A stretch of DNA of 64,000 bases from NCBI GenBank assembly GCA_036417435.1, contig CM070913.1, positions 93,301,373-93,365,372 of the forward strand, written 5' to 3'. The stretch is from Inia geoffrensis. Taxonomy: Eukaryota > Chordata > Mammalia > Artiodactyla > Iniidae. The position numbers and the translations under genes are program-made. How positions within the stretch are numbered: the first letter of the stretch is position 1; each line of letters starts with the position of its first letter. Below, piece after piece: positions 55,760-64,000 of the stretch. The notes under the pieces were generated by a model that saw only the letters and a program-made list of their open reading frames with translations, was not told where the DNA came from and searched no databases.

Positions 55760-56165
55760 GGGCTTCCTTGGTGGCGCAGTGGTTAAGAATCTGCCTGCCA
55801 ATGCAGGGGATGTGGGTTCGATTCCTGGTCCTGGAAGATCCCACATGCCATGGAGCAACTAAGCCCGTGCACCACAACTGCTGAGCCTGCACTCTAGAGC
55901 CTGCGAGCCACAGCTTCTGAGCCCGTGTACCACAACTACTGAAGCGCACATGCTCTAGGGCCCCCGTGCTGCAACTGCTGAGCCTGCGTGCTGCAAATAT
56001 TGAAGCCCGCACTCCTAGAGCCCATGCTCTGCAACAAGAGAAGCCATTGCAGTGAGAAACCCGTGCACCGCAATGAAGGGTAGCCCCCACTCGCTGCAAC
56101 TAGAGAAAGCCTGTGTGCAGCAATGAAGACCCAACGCAGCCAAATAAAAATAAAAATAAAAATAA
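55760..56165 (+). mobile_element. CHR-type SINE (long form), extended
   Basis: Sense copy with six or more CACAACTACTGAGCC-type units and an AAATAAAAATA tail. About 400 bases, longer than most copies here. Confidence 0.9.
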
Positions 56166-56259
56166 ATGAGTGAATGAGTGCAGGAAAGGCATGTGTCTGT
56201 CCTTCCATTAATTAGTCCATCTGTCTGTCTTTCTTTTCCCCTTTCTTACACAAAGTTTT

Positions 56260-57010
56260 ATCCCCATCTATAGTCTTTTACACTTTGTTTATTTGATTTA
56301 GCAGTATACGTTCTGGAAATTGCGTTATACCAGTTCATGGAAATCTTCCTCATTCTTTTGTATAGCTGCGTAGTACTCCATTAAGTGAATGTACTGTAAT
56401 ATAGTCAACCAGTCTCTGAAATATTATGGACGTGCAGTTTATTTCCGGTATTTTGTGTTTACAAATAATGCTGTAGTGAATAAACATTGTGCTTGTGTGT
56501 TTTCATTTTGGAGGTGGATATTCATGGTGAATGTGTAGTGGGACTGCTGGGTTGAAGAGTAAGAGCATGTGTAGTTTCTTCTTTTTTTGGGCTGTGCTGG
56601 GTCTTTGTTGCGGTGTACAGGCTCTTCGTTGTGGCGCGTGGGCGTCTCTAGTTGTGGCGTGTGGGCTCAGTAGTTGTGGCATGAGGGCTTAGTTGCTCCG
56701 CGGCATGTGGGATCTTAGTTCCCCGACCAAGGAATCAAACCCGCGTCCGCTGCATTGCAAGGCGGATTCTTAACCAGTGGACCACGAGGGAAGTCCTGAG
56801 CATGTGTAGTTTTGGTTAAATGATGCTAGGTCCCTTTGTAGGGTTGTACAGCTTAATATCCCACAACAGAGTTGAGAGGACCTGGTTCCCACAGTCTCAC
56901 CAACAGAGTGTGTTGTCTGGCTTTTGAATTTTGTTAGGCTGATAGATGAGAAATGATATTTCAGCTTAGTTTTCATTCATATTTCTTTCATTATGAGTGA
57001 TGGATTTACA
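56260..57010 (-). mobile_element. Old L1 remnant, split by a SINE
   Basis: 'cgtagtactccattaagtga', 'acaaataatgctgtagtgaa' and 'ctgctgggttgaagagtaag', resuming after the SINE at 56798 with 'gttgagaggacctggttccc', 'cagtctcaccaacagagtgt'. Diverged ORF2 end, antisense. Confidence 0.65.
56578..56797 (-). mobile_element. CHR-type SINE
   Basis: Antisense. Perfect 15-base duplication GAGCATGTGTAGTTT at 56563-56577 and 56798-56812 within the old L1. Confidence 0.93.
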
Positions 57011-58059
57011 AGTGAATGTGCTTGAAAAATTCAGCTTCAAGTCTTACCTTGGAGTTTTACTTTGTTTTACTGACTTTTGCAATAGAATGTCCCATTTCAT
57101 AAATACAGGCTAGACATGAGTGAAATGAATCAGGCGTTTGGTCCGTTACATGTGAGCAGCCTTGTAGAGAGAGTCATAGTGTTTTGGTGGGTTTTGATGT
57201 TAGTCAAGAAGAGGCCAGGCCTGGGTTCTGGTTAGTGCTGGAAATTGTGTAGGAAGCTGTGGAGCTGTGGCCTTATTTCTGGCAGGCCAGGCCTTCTCTG
57301 GTTTCTGCCTCTGCACATCTTCATGGCCTGCGAGGGGCTCTTTGATGCAGACGCTGCGCATTGGATGTGGGCTTCCTCCCGTTCAGAAATGGCCCTCTTG
57401 ATGGTGCGGTATAGAAATGCTTCCCCACTCTAACAGCAGTGCTCCCTGGGTGGTGAGCGGTGCCTGGCCCTGGGCTGTGGCGTGGGAGGCGCGTCGACTG
57501 TGGCGATGAGCGCGGTGAGCCCGGCGGCCTGGGGCTTCTGCTTGGCTCCCGCTCCTCGTTGCCGGGTGGGATGTGGCCCAGTGTGGCCAGTACTTGGATG
57601 TTTCTAATGAATGAAGCTGACAACTTGCGTTTTTTATGTGAAATCTCCTGGTTTAAAAATATCAGTCGAAATGAATCCAAACAGCAGATGACATCATACA
57701 GACTAAAACCGTGTCTTCGCTCTGCACAGAGCCAGGGCGGCCGTGATTGCCAGCATCTCCTTCCGAGAGACCTGGGGACTCCCCACCCAGCGTGGTGTAA
57801 TGGCCCTCTGAGCCCTGGCTCTGTCTGTCTCCTCAGCCTTGGTCTTCAGCACGCTAATATTCTAGCACATTCCCCGCCTCTGCTTTTCCCCTGCTCGCTC
57901 GTTTACTCACCAAGCACCTACCGGGTCTCTCTCATATGCCAGGCACTGTCCTGGATGCTGGTGGTTCATCAGTGAGCCCAGTCAGACAGCCCTCCCTTAC
58001 ACTACACGCTGTTGTGCTTGGCCAAAGACGTTTCTTTTAACGTGTACAGAGAGAGCTAG

Positions 58060-58960
58060 AAATATGTACACGCCCATATATGTGTTGTCATGTCGAGATT
58101 TTAAAAACGCGTATACGTATAATATATATGCTACACATATGTTTGGCTTTACTCAAGTTATATAATTTAAGTACGTACAAGCGTTTCCTCATTCTTTTAG
58201 TGGCTGCCTCTAAAGGGTGGTTATACCAAATTTTGTTGAAAGTTCCCTATAGGTGAGCATTTACATTGTTTGAAATTTGACATTATAAATAGTATTATAA
58301 TGAACACCTTTGGACAACTGTATATTTGTGTGAATAGATCCCTAGAAGTGGAGTTCCTTGATCAGTGTACGTTAAAATTGTGATAGGTAATGCCGCGTTA
58401 CCCTCCAGAAAGCTATAGCTGTGCTTTACTTCCCTCATTTGTGTATGGCGGGTTCGCCATTTCCTAGCAGCCTTACTAAACCTGAATATTATCTGCCTTT
58501 TGATCTTCACTCACCTGTCAAACAACAAATAATTGTCTCACTTTACTTCATATTTTGTTATTAATGAGGTTAAGCATTTTTGATGTTTATCTGTCATTTG
58601 AATTTCTTGTAGAATTTCTGGTTTATAGCCTCTTTTCTTGGGTTGTTTGGCTCTTTTTGATTTGTGGGAATTCTTAAGGATGGATAACCTTTTGTCATAT
58701 AGGCTTCAAATATTTTTTATCAATCTCACTTTTTTATTGTAATGTTCTTCTTTAGTAAGGTTGTCAGTTGTTAATGCTTTTTAAAAATAAGTATTGTTTC
58801 TAGGTTTCATGCCATGTTTAGGAAACTCTTCATCACTGCAGGATTATAAAGATATTCTCATATGTTTCAAAATATTTTTATGGTTTGATTTTACCCTCCT
58901 TGAATAATTTTTGGGAATGGTGTGAGGTGCAGGGGTGGGCGGGGCTCAGGGGGTAGATCT
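58060..58960 (-). mobile_element. Old L1-like remnant
   Basis: 'tagtattataatgaacacct', 'ccctagaagtggagttcctt' and 'ttaatgaggttaagcatttt', with 'tttatggtttgattttaccc', recall antisense L1 ORF2 and tail. Highly diverged. Confidence 0.5.
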
Positions 58961-59021
58961 GACTTTTATTTTTCTAAATGGATCGATCTAAGACAGTTTG
59001 GATTTTAATTCTCTGGCCTTG

Positions 59022-59165
59022 GGACTTCTCTGGCTGTCCAGTGGTTGAGACTACGCGCTTCCACTGCAGGGTGTGCAGGTTCGATCCCTGGTCAGGGAAC
59101 TAAGATCCCACGTGCCGCAAAGAGCAGCCAAAATATGAATAAAAAAATAAATAAGTGATAAAAAA
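59022..59165 (+). mobile_element. Short tRNA-derived SINE
   Basis: Sense, 'gggacttctctggctgtcca' through the B-box-like 'ggttcgatccctggtcaggg' to an AATAAA-rich tail. Aged duplication 'taattctctggccttg' and 'taattctttagcctta'. Confidence 0.88.
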
Positions 59166-59524
59166 ATAATTCTTTAGCCTTACAGAAAGCTGTTATGAAC
59201 TTTAGTAATGCTCTAAAAAGACTTGTTCTTATTTTTTTTTTTAAGACTTCTTATTTTAAAAATCTCAACAACAGCCAGAGAGTTTTAAAAATAGCATCTG
59301 TCTGTGAGAGGCCTTTTTCTCTTTGGTCTGCAGCTCTTGGTGAGGCTCGGATTTGTGGGCCCCACGAAACCCTGAGAGGCTCACCGGGTGGACCATTGCT
59401 GGAGGTGGCAGGGAGGCAGGGACAGATATGTCAGCGGGGTCTTGTGTCTTAAGGCAGAGAACTGCGGGGGTTTGTGCAATGGGCTAGAGTGGAGGGTGTG
59501 GCGTCTCTTCTATGACAAAGTGTT

Positions 59525-59870
59525 TTCTTTTTTTCTTTTTTAATTGAAATATAGTTGGTGTACAATATTGTGTTAGTTCCAGGTGTACTAATGATTTGAC
59601 ATGTGCGCACATTATGAAACAGTCACCGTGATGAGTCTAGTAGCCATCTGTCCCCGTACAAAGTCTTGTTACAGTGTCACTGACCATATTCCTTATGCTG
59701 CACCTTACATCACATGACTGACTTCTGTAACTGGAGGCTTGTACTACTTAATACCCTTCACCCATTTTACCCACCTCTCATCCCCTCCCTTCTGGCAACC
59801 TGTTTGGTCTCTGTATCTGTGAGTCTGTTTTCATGTGTTGTTTTCTTTATGTGCCGGATCAGCCAAGATG
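59525..59870 (-). mobile_element. L1 3'-end fragment
   Basis: 'ttgaaatatagttggtgtac', 'agttccaggtgtactaatga' and 'tttgacatgtgcgcacatta', antisense L1 tail. Confidence 0.8.
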
Positions 59871-60249
59871 TGCCTGGCTCTTGCAGCTGGCAGGTGCGCC
59901 CCGGGCGGTGCTGGCATCCAGCACAGGGCGGAGTGCCCGCCACGTGTTCCCTGCAGTTAGCTTGTTTGTTGTGCTCCCTCGGGGCCTCATCTCTGTGCTC
60001 CTGTGAACTGCCAAGCAGGACCGAGTCAGTGTGGCAAACAGCGTGCCCTTGTCTTTGCCAAAGCGTGTCACGTGACCACTCATCCCAGGGCTGGGAAATG
60101 CACACCAGTGTTGTGACTGGCGGGAGAATCGGAGTGTTCAGTGAAGAGCGCTAATGACTGTGGCACAAGCCAGTTAAGGACAAACTTGGAAAGCATGGAA
60201 AGGCAGCAGGGAAAAATCAAAGTGTACTCTGTCACATAGTCAGTATTAA

Positions 60250-60468
60250 TACTGTCTTGCATAGATGTATCAAAATTTATTGATATTTATCGTTGGGCAT
60301 GCCACCTTTCTCCTACAAATAACATTTCAGTCAACATCCTTGTATATTGAATACAGCTCTGATTTTTTTCTTAGGCTGATCTAGAAGTCGGATTATTGGG
60401 TCAGAAGACGTGAATGTGCTGTAAGACTCTTGTACCTACTGCCAAATTGCTCTCTGGAGTTTCCACTT
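60250..60468 (-). mobile_element. Old L1-like remnant
   Basis: 'ctacaaataacatttcagtc', 'ttattgggtcagaagacgtg' and 'tgccaaattgctctctggag' are typical antisense L1 ORF2-end words. Confidence 0.55.
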
Positions 60469-60518
60469 GAAAATATTCCCCCCCCCCCCAAAAAAAAAAA
60501 AAAAAAGAAAATATTCCC
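60469..60518. repeat. C9-A17 insert flanked by a 12-base direct repeat
   Basis: GAAAATATTCCC at 60469-60480 and again at 60507-60518 encloses nine C and seventeen A (60481-60506). It has the shape of a target-site duplication around a tail-only insertion. Confidence 0.7.
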
Positions 60519-61869
60519 AGACACTATTTGTGGCTTCTGCCCTCCCTTCACTCCCATCGTGTTCTGTCTGTTCCTTCTGCCCTGAGTTCATGCTCGTGTG
60601 TCCAAGCCCTGATCCACCCTCCTCCTTGTTCCCTTCTCCTCACTCTCCGTCCAGCCCGGGAGCTGTTGTTGACGTAGCAGAACTACCCAAAGCGGGAGCC
60701 TGGCCTGAGGGCCGGATCCTTCCGGGGGGGATGACGGGGCTGAGAGGGAGACGGGTTTGGGAAGAGGGAGCAAGGCTCATGACCTGAGCTCCCTGCTCGT
60801 TGAAGGGGAAGAAGAGGCTTCCCAATCCCTAGCTGCCTGGACTCTGGGAGCCCCAAAAGAGAAGCTGGGCAGGGAGGCCCTGGGGGGCTGGGAGCACGTC
60901 CAGACCTCAGTGGGGGGTGAGGGGGTGGGAGCAGCTGCTATCGGGACCCAGTTTCCCGAGCCCTTCCCCCCTCACTCTTTCCAGTTCTGACCTGGGGACC
61001 CCTGCCCTACACCAAGGATGGGGTCCAGGTAGGTGTTTCTTAGGGTGGCATCTTCCCGGCACCAGATGTGCCCCCTGTGTGACGTCAGCGTTGCCCTGAG
61101 TGAGCAGCAGCTGCACAGACGGCGCCAGCCCCGCGTGGCCCCGGTGGGCGCTGCGCGCAGTGGTCTGAGGGCTTGTCCCCGCTCCTCAGAGGTTGTGGCA
61201 GTGCGCTGACGCGGCCCGCTGATCTCGGCCTGGTCCTGGGCAGTGTCCTCCGCAAACCGTGAGCCAAACAGCCCGCTGCGGCTGCTGGCGGGCCTTTATA
61301 GTTAGGGGCATCGCCGCCACCAATTCAGGAGTTGCTTGGCCGTTGATGGTGGCTTTGCTTTCCACCGGGGTACCTGCACCACGTTCCGGGGGATGCTGTT
61401 TTAGATAAGTGGTTTCTTTACATCATAGTTGATTGCGTTTGTTTCTCCAACCTGACCATAAGCTCACTGAAGTCAGGAACCTTTTTAAAAAGTCGAGGTG
61501 CAGTTTACAGTTCTTTGAATTTGAACGAACACACTCATTCTTGTAACCATCGTCCCAAATCAAGTGTAGAACCAGTTCCACGCCCCCAAGTTCCCTCCTG
61601 CCTTCTCAGCTCCTCCCCCACCTGCAGCCTGGCAGGATCTGTCTAATCTGTCTCTGTGGTTTTGCCTGTTCCAGAATGTCTTGTCATGTCAGTGGCCTGC
61701 AGTCTGTGGTCCTTGCGTCTGGCTGTGCTCCTTGGCGTCCTCGTGGTATGGGTGTGTCTGTATCTCGGCCTTTACGTTGCTGAGGCAGCTGCGTTGTGTG
61801 GCTCTTCCAGGTGTTTTATTCCTTCGCCAGGTGAAGGTCAGTATTTATGTTTCCATGTCTCAGTAGATA

Positions 61870-62460
61870 GTTTTTAAATTTATATCTTTAACAGAGTCGT
61901 GGTTAAGTTGTACAGTTAGTATGCTACCTTTTTCACTTAATAATATATCTGAAAAACTTTTCCACGTTTATAACATAGTCTCCATCTAGAACTTGAACAC
62001 TGGATATTTCTGGTTACACTTCTTTTTACTTTTACTGCATTATTCTGTAATAAATATTTTTATGCATAATTTTAAAAAGTTAGTAGGTGAATTTCCTTAG
62101 CAACTCCCAGAGGTTGGATTAGTAGGTGAAAGGTAATGGGGTCTGCTTCCCCACCATTGTCGGCCACCCCGTTAGGCACGTTCTGAGCTCTGAGCCCTCA
62201 GAGATCTGCGCTGTCTCCCTCCACATTTTCTCAACAGGTCAGTCATCGCAACGTATTCTTACCTTCCCCCTGGTTTTGTAAATCATTATATGTGAGAGAG
62301 TTTCTTTCTGGCCTTTGTCCTCTCTTATCATCTTTGGTATTCTGGGAATGTATTTTAAGGAAATAATCCGAAATATGTCCTAATGTGTTTGTTTATTCTT
62401 TTTATTCTATTTTTGTGTCTGTTCTACACTAATCTTCCTCATAATGCTTGTTTAAAAAGA
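61870..62460. repeat. AT-rich old L1-like sequence
   Basis: 'cacttaataatatatctgaa', 'tattctgtaataaatatttt' and 'gaggttggattagtaggtga' resemble diverged L1 tail sequence. No clear end points. Confidence 0.4.
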
Positions 62461-62479
62461 TCAGGAACAAAAGCTCTTT

Positions 62480-62634
62480 TTAAAAACTTGATTGATTGAT
62501 TGATTGATTGATTGGGCTGCGCCGGGTCTTAGTTGCGGCATGCATGCAGGATCCAGTTCCCTGACCAGAGATCGAACCCAGGCCCCCTGCATTGGGAGCA
62601 CAGAGTCTTAACCACTGGACCACGAGGGAAGTCC
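62480..62634 (-). mobile_element. Short tRNA-derived SINE with TTGA microsatellite tail
   Basis: Antisense head 'ccaccactgg...'-type end at 62634 ('gaccacgagggaagtccc'). The tail side has become a (GATT)7 tract at about 62489-62516. Short duplication AAAGCTC on both sides. Confidence 0.85.
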
Positions 62635-64000
62635 CCAAAGCTCGTCTTGAAAACAATAAGCATGCCTCAGAGTCCCCCGCCCTTGAGTGTCCCACAGTTC
62701 ACAGTTCCCGCCCACGTTGCTGGGTTCTCTGCCTGGGGCGAGGGTGGGAGAGGGCTCCTGGGTTGATAATTAAGGCTGTGGTCCCGATTTCCCATTTGGA
62801 TGTGTTGGCTGCAGCTTGCCCATGGTCTTTAGACTCCATCTTCAGAGACGGTCATCAGAGCAGAGAGTGCCTTCTCCTGCTAGTCTAAGCAGGCACTGGT
62901 CTTTATGTTTCCCAGCCTTCACTTGTACACCCATGAGTTCTGTAGCTCTTGATTTCATACATATGTGTTTCAGCCAGGGGCCTGGGACTGTGGCGGCATT
63001 CATACAAATGTGTATTTCCACTTTTTAAGTCTTGTAACTTTCGGTTTATAATGTTTTTCACCCTTTGTCCGTTTTCTCCGTGAAATAACAGTGACGCCCT
63101 GAAGATGAAAGGATGCTCCTGCTTGTCTTGCAGGGAGGGCTGGAAGGAACACCAAGAAATGGGGAGCTAGGTGTGTCAGTGAACACTTGAGAATTGTAAC
63201 CGGGGAGAGGGTATTTCTGACCCAGCCAGTGGGGAGCAGACAGGCTGCGGCTGTCATCCTGTTCCCAGCGGGGTCGCCCCCTTGCAGACAGCGAGGCTCC
63301 AGCCCAGCGTGACTTGTGGGCGGCCTCCGCCTCGGAATTAGCCTCCTCCCGCTTGTCCTCTGCTTCCTCCCGTCCTTTCTCAGCGTCCTGTCCGCTCTCC
63401 CGCCCCCTTCCCTAGTCCGCGGCCCTCAGCACTCTTGGGGCCACGAGCCCCTTTAAAGCCATGTCCCAGCTCCCAGAGAGTTGGCGGACCCCTGACGGGG
63501 ACTCTCCTGTCCTGGCCGCTCCCTTCTCTCCTGAGGTTTTCTTCTGGAAACGCCCACCACCCCCAGGTGAGCTCATAGAGAGGGCTGAGGTGCGAGGCTG
63601 GCACCAGGCCTGGGCCTCTCCCCCAGGAGCGCAGAGTCTGACCCGGGGTGGGGGCTCTGTGTGTCCACACTCAAGTAACCCGAGGGTGTTTGCAGGGGCG
63701 TCGCACAGATGCTCATGAGAACTGCCCGCTGGTGAGGGGCGGTTCTCTTCTGATGACGTGCGACGGTGGCATGTGTGGGAGCCACTGGCGGCCTCCTGGG
63801 CACCATTCCTCCACTGGGAGAGACGGGCAGACTGCCCCAGCACATGGCGGCATGGAGCAGGGCCGCCGGCCAAGGAATAGCCTCCCAGGAAGAAACATGC
63901 CTGTTGCGAGTGCCACAGCACCAGGTTCAGATCCCACTGGCCTTCAGCAAGTGATTGCCAGTTAGCTTCCTTGGGAACTGGTTGAGACCACCCACCTGCT

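Larger units (their letters stand above)
43851..64000 (+). other. EP400: Inferred EP400 intron 1 (runs off the window)
   Basis: About 20 kb of mostly repeats. I searched for the EP400 start exon (MHHGTG-like) and did not find it, so exon 2 should lie beyond the window. Non-repeat stretches (46600-47200, 57000-58050, 59300-59500, 60500-61450, 62650-64000) show no gene I can defend. 61085-61310 is locally CpG-rich. Confidence 0.6.

Overview
The window is mammalian nuclear DNA, most likely from a cetacean (whale or dolphin). It carries many copies of CHR-type tRNA-derived SINEs in two forms. One is a long form with repeated CAGTAGTTGTGG units; the other is a short form with a GGCCATGGCTCACGGGCC core. 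Both are known from Cetartiodactyla, and the short form is abundant in whales. I saw none of the ruminant-specific Bov-tA or BovB sequence. The genes are interrupted by introns, and the order ULK1 - PUS1 - EP400 promoter, all on the + strand, matches human 12q24.33 (established knowledge of that locus).

Layout. Bases 1-5901 are an upstream intron of ULK1, GC-rich and without recognisable exons. Bases 5902-18008 hold 25 coding exons of ULK1, from kinase residue ~83 to the stop. Every splice junction I placed keeps the frame, and the count fits exons 4-28 of a 28-exon gene. The ULK1 3' UTR ends near an AATAAA at 19682. Bases 19.7-23.6 kb are intergenic, with L1, L2, MIR, CHR and DNA-transposon remnants. 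A CpG island at 23.6-24.3 kb starts PUS1, whose six coding exons lie between 24242 and 36352 and give a full 431-residue protein. Its polyA signal is ATTAAA at 36579. Bases 36.6-42.8 kb are intergenic repeats. A degenerate class-I-ERV-like LTR (about 42.8-43.29 kb) abuts a second CpG island (43.3-44.5 kb), inferred from gene order to be the EP400 promoter and non-coding first exon. From about 43.85 kb to the end is the inferred EP400 intron 1, rich in L1, L2 and SINE copies, including two abutting antisense L1 fragments at 49.7-55.7 kb. No EP400 coding exon was found.

Function. ULK1 is the serine/threonine kinase that starts autophagy under mTORC1 and AMPK control. PUS1 is the TruA-family pseudouridine synthase acting on tRNAs in nucleus and mitochondria. 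EP400 is the SWI/SNF-type ATPase of the TIP60/NuA4 complex. These are neighbours with independent housekeeping roles and do not form a cooperating cluster.

I found no previously undescribed biological system. The points most worth checking are: in-frame, stop-free short introns in the ULK1 C-terminal domain; dual PUS1 start exons; an LTR fused to the EP400 CpG island; an internally expanded SINE; inverted SINE pairs in PUS1 intron 3; a SINE inserted in a SINE; and a target-site-flanked insertion made only of C and A homopolymer. All calls come from reading the sequence and remembered family features; no database search was run.
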